A stretch of 64,000 bases of DNA from Desulfovibrio desulfuricans (GTDB taxonomy: Bacteria; Desulfobacterota; Desulfovibrionia; Desulfovibrionales; Desulfovibrionaceae), in contig SUVB01000056.1 in the NCBI GenBank assembly GCA_015062205.1, positions 1 to 64,000 on the forward strand, in the 5' to 3' direction. A program made the position numbers and the translations under genes. The notes under the pieces are model-generated. The model was not told the DNA's origin and did not search any database. It saw only the letters and a list, made by a program, of their open reading frames with translations. Within the stretch, counting starts at the first letter, position 1. Each line of letters opens with the position of its first letter. Below, one piece after another: positions 43,860 through 52,879 of the stretch.

Positions 43860-44468
43860 TCAACGGTTCAGAACGGCCTCCACCAGCCCCCTGTTGCGGC
43901 GGGGGGCCAGGGCTGCGGCCAGGTAGACCGCGCGCAACATGTCGTAGGCCTCGTCCAGGTTGTCATTGACCACGAGGTAGTCGTACCAGCGGGCCTCAAG
44001 CAGTTCCTTGCGGGCGTTGGCGAGCCGGAGGTCGATGGTGGCCTCGTCGTCCGAGCCGCGCCCGCGCAGGCGGTTTTCCAACTCCCGCATGCCCGGCGGC
44101 AGGATGAAGGCGAAAACGGCCTCTTCAAGCGTCAGCTTGAGCTGGGCCGCCCCCTGCACGTCGATGTCGAAAATGAGGTCGCGGCCCTGGCGCAGGGCCT
44201 CCCGCACCGGGGCCAGCGGCGTGCCGTAGAGGTTGCCGTGGACTTCGGCCCATTCCGCGAAGTGGTTTTCGGCGCGCCGCCGTTCAAACTCCTCCCGGGA
44301 GAGGAAAAAGTAATCCCTGCCGTCCTGCTCGCCGGGGCGCGGCTGCCGTGTGGTGCAGGAGATTGAATAGCCGATGCGGGGGAACTCCGCCCGGAGTTTC
44401 CTGACCAGAGTGGTCTTGCCGGCCCCGGAGGGCGCGCTCAACACAAGTGCAATGCCTTCGCGGGGCAT
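43860..44468 (-). CDS. gmk: Guanylate kinase
   Basis: 202 residues. The P-loop SAPSGAGKTTLVRKL, the GMP-binding SCTTRQPRPGEQDGRDYFF and FDIDVQGAAQLK are all present. The enzyme converts GMP and ATP to GDP. The start overlaps the stop of the remA-type gene by one base, a conserved pair in many bacteria. Confidence 0.96.
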   Translation of the reverse strand: MPREGIALVLSAPSGAGKTTLVRKLRAEFPRIGYSISCTTRQPRPGEQDGRDYFFLSREEFERRRAENHFAEWAEVHGNLYGTPLAPVREALRQGRDLIFDIDVQGAAQLKLTLEEAVFAFILPPGMRELENRLRGRGSDDEATIDLRLANARKELLEARWYDYLVVNDNLDEAYDMLRAVYLAAALAPRRNRGLVEAVLNR

Positions 44469-44722
44469 CAGTCCGTTTCCTCCTGCGCAAAGCGCTGGCT
44501 GATGGTTTCGGGCTGGATGGAGGAAAGGATGACGTGGTTGGAATCCGTCACCAGTATGGAGCGCGTCTTGCGCCCCTGCGTGGCGTCAATGAGCCTTCCC
44601 TCGGCGCGGGCGTCCTCGCGCAGGCGTTTCATGGGCGAGGAGGCGGGGCTGACAATGCCCACCACACGGCCCGCCAGCACATAGTTTCCGAAACCGATAT
44701 TGATAAGGCGGTCGCGCGGCAT
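44468..44722 (-). CDS. remA: DUF370 / RemA-family regulatory protein
   Basis: 84 residues, the standard size. [40 protein letters not shown] and [18 protein letters not shown] are the conserved blocks of RemA, a DNA-binding ring-forming activator of matrix genes in Bacillus. In Gram-negatives its role is unproven. The gene sits between yicC and gmk with minimal spacing, the same order as in Bacillus (yicC-like, remA, gmk). Confidence 0.92.
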   Translation of the reverse strand: MPRDRLINIGFGNYVLAGRVVGIVSPASSPMKRLREDARAEGRLIDATQGRKTRSILVTDSNHVILSSIQPETISQRFAQEETD

Positions 44723-44725
44723 GGC

Positions 44726-45607
44726 TTATTCCAGATTCTGGACCTGTTCGCGGCATTTTTCGAGTTCGTTCTTGAAATCCACCACCATGCGCGAGAGCTG
44801 CACATCCGGCAGTTTGTTGCCGCAGGTGTTTATCTCGCGGAAGCATTCCTGCAGGGTGAAGTCAAGGCGGCGGCCCGCATCCCTGCCGGATTGCAGCAGT
44901 TCGCTCAGGCGCTCCAGATGGGTGTTGAGGCGGGTGAGCTCCTCGGTCACGTCCAGCCGGTCGGCCAAGATGACGATTTCCTGCAGGAGGCGGCCCTCCT
45001 CCAACTCCTGTCCGGACTGGGCCAGAGCCTCGCCAAGGCGCTCGCGCAGGGCCTCGGCGCGTTCTTCCTTGATGGCGGGGGCACGTTCGGCAATAAGGCC
45101 CGTCCATTCCTGCATGCGCAGAATGCGCGACTGCATGTCGGTGGCCAGGGCGCGGCCTTCGGCGGCGCGGGCTTCATTCCAGTCTTCCAGGGCCAGGGCA
45201 AGGCCTTCTTCCAACTCTCCGGCGGCGTCTTCATCCAGCTCATCGGCGCTGTCGCTCCAGAGCGCGGAAATGTGCAGCAGGGCGTTGCAGTCGGGCGTGA
45301 AAGCGCTTCCCCGCCCGGCGGCAAAGTCCTGCAGGCTGTCGAGCATGGCGGCGGCCTGCGCGGCGTCGAAGCGCATGGACGGGGCCATGCCCGGCGCGTA
45401 CTGCAGGGTCAGGCTGACGTCCACACGGCCGCGCGAGGCATAGCGGCGGACGACCTTTTCCAGCCGCGGCTCCATGCCGCGCACGGAGACGGGCAGACGC
45501 CACTTGAGGTCCAAATGGCGGCCGTTGACGCTCTTGATTTCCCATTGCTGGGTGCTGTGGTCATTTTCCACCAGGCAGCGCCCGAAGCCGGTCATGCTGC
45601 GAAGCAT
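44726..45607 (-). CDS. yicC: YicC-family endoribonuclease
   Basis: 293 residues. The start at 45607 is chosen because the family begins MxRSMTGFGR, as here, with AAGGAA upstream; an upstream ATG at 45649 is unlikely. The conserved C-terminal block, QECFREINTCGNKLPDVQLS with VVDFKNELEKCREQVQNLE, is intact. YicC proteins are metal-dependent endoribonucleases. It is the first gene of the yicC-remA-gmk-pyrF group. The AT-rich gap upstream (about 45700-45745) probably has the promoter. Confidence 0.93.
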   Translation of the reverse strand: MLRSMTGFGRCLVENDHSTQQWEIKSVNGRHLDLKWRLPVSVRGMEPRLEKVVRRYASRGRVDVSLTLQYAPGMAPSMRFDAAQAAAMLDSLQDFAAGRGSAFTPDCNALLHISALWSDSADELDEDAAGELEEGLALALEDWNEARAAEGRALATDMQSRILRMQEWTGLIAERAPAIKEERAEALRERLGEALAQSGQELEEGRLLQEIVILADRLDVTEELTRLNTHLERLSELLQSGRDAGRRLDFTLQECFREINTCGNKLPDVQLSRMVVDFKNELEKCREQVQNLE

Positions 45608-45795
45608 AGGTTCCTTCCTGCTGAAGCGGTATCCGCCAGTGTAGAGCAAGGCCCCCGCGAATGCAAGAAAGACCGTGCCCGAAAAGGGCCGCCCGGGAAC
45701 GATGCGTTATTTTGTAACATGCTGAATATTCAATTTTTTTAACGTCGTCGGAAAGGCGGCTGCCGCCGCGCGGCGCGGGCGGCATCCCCCTGCGG

Positions 45796-46035
45796 TCAGT
45801 GCGCGCCGCCGCAGCCGCCGCAGCCGCCGGAAGCGCAGGAGGGCGGCATGCCGGTCCCCAGCGGCCGCACAGGGCCGGGCTTGTAGGGGAAGGCTCCCGT
45901 TTTCAGGGGGCTGGGGACGCTCATCTGCCGTTCCGTGCCCGCGCCGCACTGCGGGCAGGCGGGGGCGTCGTCGCCGAAGACCAGTTCCTCGAATTTGTGA
46001 CCGCAGGCCGTGCAGACGAAATCGAACATGGGCAT
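45796..46035 (-). CDS. FmdB-family zinc-ribbon protein
   Basis: 79 residues. The N-terminus MPMFDFVCTACGHKFEELV and ACPQCGAGTERQM give the CxxC...CxxC zinc ribbon of FmdB-like regulatory proteins. The C-terminus is CASGGCGGCGG. A GAGGAG site precedes the ATG at 46035. The family is linked to regulation of formamidase-type genes in some bacteria but its role is unclear. It is upstream of yicC on the same strand, 188 bases away. Confidence 0.9.
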   Translation of the reverse strand: MPMFDFVCTACGHKFEELVFGDDAPACPQCGAGTERQMSVPSPLKTGAFPYKPGPVRPLGTGMPPSCASGGCGGCGGAH

Positions 46036-46456
46036 GGAAGTTCTCCTCGGAAAGGGGCGAAAAAAAAAACGGCGCATGCCGCGCCGGGGGGCGTGCCAAA
46101 AAACGGCGGCGCGGACGGGATCAGTGCGCGCCCGCGTATGTTCCATAGTATAAGGCGGGACGCCCGCAAGGCAAGGGGGAGGGAAGGCGGCCGCGCGACG
46201 GGCGTGGAGGCTGTTTCCTGCATGGCGGCAATTCGGGAATGGGCATCGGCAGAAATGTATATCTTCTCATCCGCAACTGCCGTGAAAAATGCGTGTTGCC
46301 CGATTCGCCGGGCGGGCGTTTCGCGCCTGCCGCAACGCCGCTTGACGGGCATGGGGACGCATTTTATGACTATGCACACACGCGCTGTTTTGCGCCGTCG
46401 GCGGCCCCTGCGGGGCGCAACGCGGACGGCGCGGGGCGCGATACGGAGGTATTGCC
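46036..46456. other. Divergent intergenic region without a supported gene
   Basis: A 421-base gap between fmdB (minus) and the DJ-1/PfpI gene (plus). A run of ten A at 46061-46070 and an AT-rich patch near 46250-46270 could be part of promoters. Short frames in it have no good start and no recognisable product. I see no RNA gene or repeat. Confidence 0.45.
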
Positions 46457-47044
46457 ATGGCTGCGAAAAAAATTCTGGTGCTGGCCGGGGACTATGTGGA
46501 AGACTATGAAATCATGGTTCCCTTCCAGATGCTGCTCATGCTGGGCTACGAGGCGCATGCCGTCTGCCCCGGCAAGAAACCCGGCGATGTGGTGCGCACC
46601 GCCATCCACGACTTTGAGGGCGACCAGACCTATTCCGAGAAGCGCGGGCACAATTTCGGCATCAATTATGATTTCGACAAGGTCAACACGGCGGACTACG
46701 CGGGCCTGTACATCCCCGGCGGTCGCGCGCCCGAGTACCTGCGTCTGAACCAGCGCGTGCTGGAGATCGTGCGCGAGTTCAACGACGCCAAAAAGCCCAT
46801 TGCCGCCATCTGCCACGGCCCGCAGATACTCGTTTCGGCGGGCGTGCTGAAAAACCGCTGCTGCACGGCCTACCCTGCCGTCAAGCCCGATGTGGTGGAT
46901 GCCGGAGCCCAGTGGCGTGATTCCAATGCCACCCTGAGCGACGCCGTGGTGGAGGGCAATCTGGTGACGGCGGCGGCCTGGCCCGCCCATCCCGCGCTCA
47001 TCGCGGCATTTGCCGGGCTGCTGGGGGCGACCGTCAGCATCTGA
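46457..47044 (+). CDS. DJ-1/PfpI-family protein
   Basis: 195 residues. The nucleophile elbow [10 protein letters not shown] holds Cys119 and His120, and Glu15 in [10 protein letters not shown] is the conserved acidic partner. [15 protein letters not shown] completes the active-site region. This subfamily is annotated as protease, deglycase or chaperone, and the true reaction is debated. GGAGG precedes the ATG. It stands alone between divergent fmdB and a convergent radical SAM gene. An oxidative or carbonyl-stress role is plausible but inferred. Confidence 0.92.
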   Translation: MAAKKILVLAGDYVEDYEIMVPFQMLLMLGYEAHAVCPGKKPGDVVRTAIHDFEGDQTYSEKRGHNFGINYDFDKVNTADYAGLYIPGGRAPEYLRLNQRVLEIVREFNDAKKPIAAICHGPQILVSAGVLKNRCCTAYPAVKPDVVDAGAQWRDSNATLSDAVVEGNLVTAAAWPAHPALIAAFAGLLGATVSI

Positions 47045-47116
47045 CCGCGACGCGCAAACGCCGGAAACAGACGTGCGGCCGCGGATGTTGCCGCAGCCGC
47101 CGGAATTGCGGGAGAA

Positions 47117-47148
47117 AACGCCGCGCCTGTAGTCACGGGCGCGGCGTT
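47117..47148. terminator. Bidirectional terminator candidate
   Basis: AACGCCGCGCC (47117-47127) and GGCGCGGCGTT (47138-47148) form a perfect 11-bp stem between the convergent DJ-1 and radical SAM genes. On the minus strand it is followed by TTTTC (47118-47114). It lies 72 bases after the DJ-1 stop and 77 bases past the radical SAM gene stop. Confidence 0.7.
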
Positions 47149-47225
47149 GCATATCGGGAGGCTTCGCCGGGATTTTTTCGCTTCAGCGGCGCACCGGTCG
47201 CTGCCGACGGGGGGGGATTGCCGTC

Positions 47226-48107
47226 CTACTCCGTTTGCGAGCGTTTTGCTGAAGGCGTGATTTCCTCGTGGAAAAAGTAGTTCACCACAATGGGCGGCGC
47301 GTTGAACGGACGGCGCATGGAATCGTCGTCGCGCACATACGGCAGGCCCTCGCCCTGACAGAAGACGCGCAACTCCTCGTTGAGCTCCGTCCAGTAGCTC
47401 CTGTCGCCCCTGCCGTAGATGTTCCGGTACAGTGTGGACAGTTCCGGGCGCGCGACGCTGATGTAGTCCAGAATGTCCTTTTTGAAGCCGCCGCGCAGGT
47501 TGAGATTCTCCAGCCAGACAAGATTGCAGCGATCCCTGGCGCGCCGGATGATGGCGCAGGGATCGCTGATGCCGGGAAAAATGGGGGAGATGAAGCAGGT
47601 GGTGCTCACGCCTGCGTCATGAAATGCCTTCATGGCGGCGAGGCGCCGTTCTATGGAGACTGCCCTGTCCATGTCGCGCCGGAAGCCCTCGTCCAGGGTG
47701 TTGATGGAAAAGGACACCCGCGCACGGGGAAAAGTTTTGATGAGTTCCAGGTCGCGCAGCACCAGGTCGGACTTGGTGGCAATGCTGAGGGTGCAGCCGC
47801 TGCCCGCCATCTGCTCCAGCAGGGCTCGTGTGCGCCCGTATTTCCTTTCCAGCGGCTGGTAGGGGTCAGTGACGGAACTCAAAAACAGTTCCTTGCCCGC
47901 GTATCTCTCCGGCCGGGCGACGGGCGGCCACAGCTTCACGTCCACAAACTCGCCCCAGGGTTCAGGGTGGTTGGTAAAACGCTTCATGAAGGATGCGTAG
48001 CAGTAACGGCAGGCGTGGGCGCAGCCGACGTAGGGATTGACCGAATAGTCGGCCACCGGGAGATTGGACTTCGTCAGAATGCTTTTGACAGTGATTTCCT
48101 GCAGCAT
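47226..48107 (-). CDS. Radical SAM protein, SPL/Rv2578c-like
   Basis: 293 residues. The cluster motif is C29-x3-C33-x2-C36 in VGCAHACRYCYASF. LFLSSVTDPYQPLERKYGRT and TLSIATKSDLVLRDL are typical of the photolyase-like/Rv2578c radical SAM group. FISPIFPGISDPCAIIRRA with another cysteine follows. Homologues are linked to DNA-lesion repair or to unknown tasks; no partner here proves a role. The start at 48107 is 31 bases past the smpB stop. It is the last gene of the long minus-strand run. Confidence 0.85.
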   Translation of the reverse strand: MLQEITVKSILTKSNLPVADYSVNPYVGCAHACRYCYASFMKRFTNHPEPWGEFVDVKLWPPVARPERYAGKELFLSSVTDPYQPLERKYGRTRALLEQMAGSGCTLSIATKSDLVLRDLELIKTFPRARVSFSINTLDEGFRRDMDRAVSIERRLAAMKAFHDAGVSTTCFISPIFPGISDPCAIIRRARDRCNLVWLENLNLRGGFKKDILDYISVARPELSTLYRNIYGRGDRSYWTELNEELRVFCQGEGLPYVRDDDSMRRPFNAPPIVVNYFFHEEITPSAKRSQTE

Positions 48108-48138
48108 GGAGCACTCCGCGGCGTTGACGCGGCCCGCA

Positions 48139-48594
48139 TCAGGCCAGTTCGCGGGCCAGATCCCTTTCCTCGGCGCGGCGCTTGAGGGTTTCGCGGTGGT
48201 CATGCAGTTTCTTGCCCCTGCCCAGGGCGATTTCCACCTTGATCCTGCCGTGGTGGAAATAGAGGCGGACAGGCACCACCGTGAGGCCTTTCTGGGCCAC
48301 CGCGCCCGCCAGGCGGGCAATTTCCCTGTCGTGCAGCAGCAGCTTGCGGTCGCGGTCCGGCTCCTGCGGGGCATAGCCCGCATTGGCGTAAGGCGCGATG
48401 TGCAGCGAGACAAGCCATGCCTCGCCGCGGCGAAAGTCCACGTAGCTGTCGATGAAGTTCACCTTGCCCGCGCGGATGCTTTTGACTTCCGGCCCGGTCA
48501 GGACGATGCCCGCTTCGGTGAAGTCCGAGAGTTCGTAGAGATGGCGGGCCTTCTTGTTGGCGGCCACGGTGGTGGGAGTGGTTTTTGGGCTCAT
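48139..48594 (-). CDS. smpB: SsrA-binding protein
   Basis: 151 residues. Conserved blocks: NKKARHLYELSDFTEAGIVL, TGPEVKSIRAGKVNFIDSYV, LHIAPYANAG, RKLLLHDREI and LTVVPVRLYFHHGRIKVEIA, then the basic tail KKLHDHRETLKRRAEERD. SmpB delivers tmRNA to stalled ribosomes. The start overlaps the EI gene stop in an ATGA arrangement. Confidence 0.96.
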   Translation of the reverse strand: MSPKTTPTTVAANKKARHLYELSDFTEAGIVLTGPEVKSIRAGKVNFIDSYVDFRRGEAWLVSLHIAPYANAGYAPQEPDRDRKLLLHDREIARLAGAVAQKGLTVVPVRLYFHHGRIKVEIALGRGKKLHDHRETLKRRAEERDLARELA

Positions 48595-50363
48595 GGCTGA
48601 CTGTTGGTGAAAATGCTTGAAGTGTGGAAGGCCAACTCCCGCCCCAGAGACTGTTGCAGCTTTTCGCGCACCATGCGTTTGGAGGCGGCCACATCCGTGC
48701 TCATCAGCACGCTGCCCGCGAGCTCCATGCAGTCTTCGGCGTTGAACTGGCGGATAAGGTGTTTCATGCCGGGCACGAAGCGCGGCGCGGCGGAAACGGC
48801 GTCCACGCCCATGCCCAGCAGCAGGGCCAGCCCGAAGGGGTCGGAGGCCAGTTCCCCGCAGACGGAGACGCTGATGCTCTCGCGGTGGGCCGTATCAATG
48901 ATGTGCTTGAGGGTGCGGACCACGGCCGGGTGCAGCGGCTCGTTGAGATAGGCCACATGGCGGTTGTTGCGGTCAATGGCCATGATATAGTGGATAAGGT
49001 CGTTGGTGCCGATGCTGAAGAAGTCGCACTCGCGGGCCAGCGCGTCGCAGATCAGGGAGGCGGCGGGCGTTTCTATCATGACGCCCAGGGGCGGCCGGGC
49101 CGCGTGGGGCAGATGCTGCACCGTCAGCTCCTGATGCAGTTCCTGCATGATGCGGCGCGTCTGCAGCACCTCATCCAGGCTGGAGATCATGGGCAGCATG
49201 AGGGCCACATTGCCGTGGGCTCCGGCACGCATGAGCGCCCGCAGCTGCGTGCGGAAGAGGCCCGGATGGCGCAGGCAGAAGCGGATGCCGCGCAGGCCCA
49301 GCGCCGGATTGGGCTCGTTGAGCACGGCCTGGGCGTGCAGCATCTTGTCCGCGCCCACGTCCAGCGTGCGAAAGACGGCGCGCTGCGGGGCCAGGGCGCG
49401 CGCCACGCTGCCGTATTCCGTCAGCAGTTCTTCCTCGTTGGGCAACTGTTCCCTGAAATAGGCGAATTCCGTGCGGTACAGGCCCACGCCGTCCGCGCCG
49501 CTCCTTGCAATGGAGGACAGCTCCCGGGCGCTTTCAAGGTTGGCCTGTACCTCCACGCGCACGCCGTCGCACATTTCGGCGGGCCAGCAGGCCGTTTGCA
49601 GCGTCAGCGCCTCCCAGGCATTGTAGTCCTCGCGGTGTGCGGCGTAGCGGGCCAGATCGGCCTCGTCCGGGCCCAGCAGCACGCAGCCGCCAAGGCCGTC
49701 CACAATGACGGGCTCATCCTCGCGCGCGCTGTCCACAAGGCCGGTGACGCCCGCAAGGCAGGGAATGTGCAGCCCGCGCGACAGGATGGCCGTGTGCGAC
49801 GTGGGGCCGCCCTCTGCGGTCAGGATGCCCCGCACGCGGTCGAGATCCAGCTCCATGACGTCGGCGGGGGAGAGGTCCTCCGCCACCAGCACGCCGTCAT
49901 TGTCCGCTTCTTTGTCTTGGCCGGGACCCGCGGCCAGATGTTCGCGCAGGCGCAGCCCCACGGCCCGGATATCCTGGGCGCGGTCGCGCAGGTAGGGGTC
50001 GTCCATGCCGCGGAAGAGCGCGCAGAGCTCGTCCACCGTGAGCTTGAGCGCCCAGGAGGCGCAGATGAGCTTGTGGCTGATGCGGGCCAGCGTCACATTG
50101 AGCAGCCGGGGGTCGCGGGCCATCTCCATCTGCGCGGCAATGACGTCGCGGTATTCCGCAAGATCGTCGGGCACATTGGCCATGGTGACGGCAAACGCGG
50201 CGCGCACGCGTTCGGCGGCGGCGCGCAGGGCCTCCTGCTCGGCGTTCACCTCGTCGGGCGTGATGCGGCGCTCCTCATCCTGCCGCGTCCTGTGGGCGAA
50301 GCGCGTCCTGCCGATGGCTATGCCGGGCGAGACGGGCGTGCCGAAAAGTACCGCGCGAGCCAT
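48591..50363 (-). CDS. ptsI: PTS enzyme I (phosphoenolpyruvate-protein phosphotransferase)
   Basis: 590 residues. The phosphorylated His is in GGPTSHTAILSRGLHIPCL, with TEFAYFREQLPNEEE, LDVGADKMLHAQA and FSIGTNDLIHYIMAIDRNN as the PEP-binding barrel signatures. EI takes phosphate from PEP and passes it to HPr, encoded three bases upstream. In this window only a IID-like protein could follow further in the chain, so the system may be regulatory, or the other EII parts may be elsewhere. It overlaps smpB downstream. Confidence 0.95.
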   Translation of the reverse strand: MARAVLFGTPVSPGIAIGRTRFAHRTRQDEERRITPDEVNAEQEALRAAAERVRAAFAVTMANVPDDLAEYRDVIAAQMEMARDPRLLNVTLARISHKLICASWALKLTVDELCALFRGMDDPYLRDRAQDIRAVGLRLREHLAAGPGQDKEADNDGVLVAEDLSPADVMELDLDRVRGILTAEGGPTSHTAILSRGLHIPCLAGVTGLVDSAREDEPVIVDGLGGCVLLGPDEADLARYAAHREDYNAWEALTLQTACWPAEMCDGVRVEVQANLESARELSSIARSGADGVGLYRTEFAYFREQLPNEEELLTEYGSVARALAPQRAVFRTLDVGADKMLHAQAVLNEPNPALGLRGIRFCLRHPGLFRTQLRALMRAGAHGNVALMLPMISSLDEVLQTRRIMQELHQELTVQHLPHAARPPLGVMIETPAASLICDALARECDFFSIGTNDLIHYIMAIDRNNRHVAYLNEPLHPAVVRTLKHIIDTAHRESISVSVCGELASDPFGLALLLGMGVDAVSAAPRFVPGMKHLIRQFNAEDCMELAGSVLMSTDVAASKRMVREKLQQSLGRELAFHTSSIFTNSQP

Positions 50364-50366
50364 GCG

Positions 50367-50657
50367 TCATTCCTGCATGTCTGTGAGGAAACGGGCCAGA
50401 CCGCACAGGGCGTCGCGGGCGTCCTCGCCCTTGGCCAGCAGCGTCAGTTCCGCGTCGGCGGGGGGGGCGAGGGAAAGGATGTCCAGCATGCTTTTCGCGT
50501 CCGCCTCGCCGGTGTCGCTGATGAGCAGGATGTCGGCGGAATAGCGTTGCGCCTCCTGCGCCAGGCGCGCCGCCGGGCGGGCGTGCAGGCCGTTGCGCAG
50601 GCCCACGCAGATGCGCAGGGAGAGCCCGCGCGGCGTCTGTTCTATGGCTTCTTCCAT
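50367..50657 (-). CDS. HPr-family phosphocarrier protein
   Basis: 96 residues. The active His25 is in RNGLHARPAARLAQ. Ser56 in KSMLDILSLA is at the position that HPr kinase phosphorylates in other bacteria. The extra N-terminal residues (about 10) precede the usual HPr start; ATG at 50657 is chosen because the upstream frame is poor. EI follows three bases downstream, and the IID-like gene is upstream. Confidence 0.92.
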   Translation of the reverse strand: MEEAIEQTPRGLSLRICVGLRNGLHARPAARLAQEAQRYSADILLISDTGEADAKSMLDILSLAPPADAELTLLAKGEDARDALCGLARFLTDMQE

Positions 50658-50708
50658 TGCTCCACCTTCAGGGGCGGCATCCGGCCGCGCCCGCAAAACG
50701 ACAATATC

Positions 50709-51458
50709 TTACATGCCTGCCAGCACCAAGTCCACGAGAATAAGCGCGCCCAGCGCCGCGCACCACAGCGGCATGCGCGGCAGGCGCAGCCGGCCCGTCA
50801 GCCAGGCGGCGGCGAGCAGCGCAAGCGTGCCGAGCGCGTAACCGGCCCAGGGGAAGGGCTGCGCGCGGCCGGCCGGCAGGTTCCGGAGAACCAGCGCCGT
50901 CAGCACGGCATTGACCATCTTGAGCCTGGCGGCCCAGTTGATGATGTTCAGCTGTCGCAACCGGGCGAGCGCCGCCATGCCCCGGCGCAGCCCGTAGAAA
51001 AAGGCCCAGACCCTGAACAGCAGCTGGGCGGCGCACAGGGCGGCGGTCAGCGCTGCCGCGAGGCCCGTACAGCCGCACAGCAGCAGGTTGATGCAGGCAA
51101 GCGCCCAGAAGGGCAGCAGCGAGCCGCTGAAAAAGGCGTCGCCCAGGGCGGAAAGGGTTGTGGCCAGCGTCTCGCGCACGGCGCTGACGGAGGTTGCAGG
51201 CAGGGCTCCTCTGGCGACGGCCTCCTCCAGAGACAGCAGGATACCCACAAAAAGAGGCGCCATGAGGGGGTGGGTATGGCTGTGCGCGGCATAGCGGGCG
51301 AAGGCCTCGGCCCGTGCCTGCGGCTCGGGATAGAGATGGCGCAGGCCCGGCTCCAGCACGAAGGCCATGCCGATCTGCTGCATGCCCCTGGCCGTCATGG
51401 CCGCGTTGATGCAGGCTGAGCGCGCCAGGCAGGCAAGAGCGACGCTTGTGGGATACAT
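50709..51458 (-). CDS. PTS mannose/fructose/sorbose-type EIID component-like membrane protein
   Basis: 249 residues. The N-terminal half resembles EIID: CINAAMTARGMQQIGMAFVLE, LRHLYPEPQARAEAFARYAA, HTHPLMAPLFVGILLSLEEA and ATTLSALGDAFFSGSLLPFWA. The last third has three or four hydrophobic segments. It has no IIA, IIB or IIC partner in the window, although HPr and EI follow directly. It could be an orphan component that works with distant IIABC genes, or it could have a role in signalling. The start at 51458 has a GGGGGTG site. Confidence 0.8.
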   Translation of the reverse strand: MYPTSVALACLARSACINAAMTARGMQQIGMAFVLEPGLRHLYPEPQARAEAFARYAAHSHTHPLMAPLFVGILLSLEEAVARGALPATSVSAVRETLATTLSALGDAFFSGSLLPFWALACINLLLCGCTGLAAALTAALCAAQLLFRVWAFFYGLRRGMAALARLRQLNIINWAARLKMVNAVLTALVLRNLPAGRAQPFPWAGYALGTLALLAAAWLTGRLRLPRMPLWCAALGALILVDLVLAGM

Positions 51459-51633
51459 GGCACCCCCGTTGCGGATGCAGGACGCGCCGCAAAAGCGCAA
51501 TGCCGCGCGAGAGCGGCGACGGCGCGGCCGGCGGATGCGACGGCAACGCAACAACAACACGGCAGAACCGCAAGCCGTTGCCGCGGCGCGCATGCGCCCG
51601 CAGCGGTCGCGCTCCGACAGCCCTGCCCGCGCG

Positions 51634-52473
51634 TCACCCCTGCGGATTCGCGTTCAGCAGGGCGTAAATCTCCTTGCCGGTCCAGCCCCGCACGTGTTCC
51701 TGCACGCGGCGGGCGACTTCCCGCGGTTTGCCGCCCAGCGCCAACTCCGCCCGGAGACACCGGCGCACCTCGTCGTCCGGGGTGCGTTCCTTCTGCTCCG
51801 GGGGGCCGATGATCACCGTCATTTCGCCCAGCAGGTCGTCCGGCAGGTCTGCGGCGGCCTCAAGACGCGTGAGTATAAATTCCTCATGCTCCTTGGTCAA
51901 TTCCCGGCAGACGGCCAGCTCGCGCGGGCCGAGAACGGCGGCGGCGCGGACGAGGCTCTCCCTGAGCCTGTCCTTGCGTTCAAAAAAGATGAGCGCGCCG
52001 GGCACGTGGGCAAAGGCCCGGAACAGGGCGTCGCGTCCGGCGGCATCGCGCGGCAGAAAGCCCAGAAAGCTGTACGGCAGCGGCGGGATGCCCGCCGCCG
52101 AGAGCGCCGTTACGGGGGCCGAAGGGCCGGGCAGGGGCGAGACGGGCAGGCCCTCGGCGCGGCAGGCCCGCACCAGCCGGTAGCCGGGATCGGCCAGCAG
52201 GGGGGTGCCCGCATCCGAGACCAGCGCTATGGTGCCGCCCTCCCGCAGCAGACGCAGCACGCCCTCCTGGCGATCCTGCTCGTTGTGGTCGTGGAAGCTC
52301 AGCAGACGCCGGGCGGCAATGCCGCATTGCCGCAGGAGCTGCGCCGTGCGGCGCGTATCCTCGGCCAGCACCAGGTCGGCCGAAGACAGGATATCGCGCG
52401 CCCGGGGCGAGAGGTCACCAGGGTTGCCAAGCGGCGTGGCCACTATCCACAGACGGTTCGCAGGAAAAGGCAT
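51634..52473 (-). CDS. rsmI: 16S rRNA (cytidine1402-2'-O)-methyltransferase
   Basis: 279 residues. [66 protein letters not shown] and LPGPSAPVTALSAAGIP are the standard RsmI motifs of the tetrapyrrole-methylase fold. It methylates the ribose of C1402 in the decoding centre. The start overlaps the yraN end by 59 bases. Its GGAG site lies about eleven bases upstream. Confidence 0.95.
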   Translation of the reverse strand: MPFPANRLWIVATPLGNPGDLSPRARDILSSADLVLAEDTRRTAQLLRQCGIAARRLLSFHDHNEQDRQEGVLRLLREGGTIALVSDAGTPLLADPGYRLVRACRAEGLPVSPLPGPSAPVTALSAAGIPPLPYSFLGFLPRDAAGRDALFRAFAHVPGALIFFERKDRLRESLVRAAAVLGPRELAVCRELTKEHEEFILTRLEAAADLPDDLLGEMTVIIGPPEQKERTPDDEVRRCLRAELALGGKPREVARRVQEHVRGWTGKEIYALLNANPQG

Positions 52474-52879
52474 GGCGGTAATGCTCCGGATACAGGACGT
52501 CGCCCCGACGCAGCACGCAGACCACGTCAAAGCGGCAGGGGCTGCCCCATGCGTCGTGCGCCGCAAGCCAGGCCCCGGCCGCACGGCAGAGGGCGCGGCG
52601 CTTGGCAGGGGTGAGCGCCGCGGCAGGGCCGCCGTACTCCGCGCTGCTGCGGGTTTTCACTTCCACAAAAACCACGGTGCCGCCCTCGCGGCACACGAGG
52701 TCCAGCTCCAGCCGGCCGCTGCGCCAGTTGCGGTCCAGCAGGGTGAAACCGTTGCGCAGCAGCAGGGCAAGGGCCGCATCCTCGCCCTGCGCGCCAAGGC
52801 GCACATGGGCCGGGGCGTCATCCTTCCTGCGCCTGCGGTCCCCGCCGTCCGCCGTCGTACGGAACAGGCGCGGCATCAC
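52415..52879 (-). CDS. yraN: YraN/UPF0102-family nuclease-like protein
   Basis: 154 residues. [34 protein letters not shown] contains the conserved glutamate pair and L-D core; FVEVKTRSS is the E-V-K catalytic-like motif of the PD-(D/E)XK fold. Function is unknown, although homologues are often near rnhB and rsmI. The first 24 residues are extra and basic. It overlaps rsmI (59 bases) and rnhB (4 bases). Confidence 0.9.
   Translation of the reverse strand: MMPRLFRTTADGGDRRRRKDDAPAHVRLGAQGEDAALALLLRNGFTLLDRNWRSGRLELDLVCREGGTVVFVEVKTRSSAEYGGPAAALTPAKRRALCRAAGAWLAAHDAWGSPCRFDVVCVLRRGDVLYPEHYRHAFSCEPSVDSGHAAWQPW

Noticed and set aside
43758-44366. A 202-codon plus-strand frame opposite gmk
   Set aside because: Antisense to guanylate kinase, with no start signal or domain.
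48624-51419. A 931-codon plus-strand frame opposite EI, HPr and IID
   Set aside because: The minus-strand genes have clear motifs and ribosome binding sites. The plus-strand product is rich in Gly, His and Gln with no domain.
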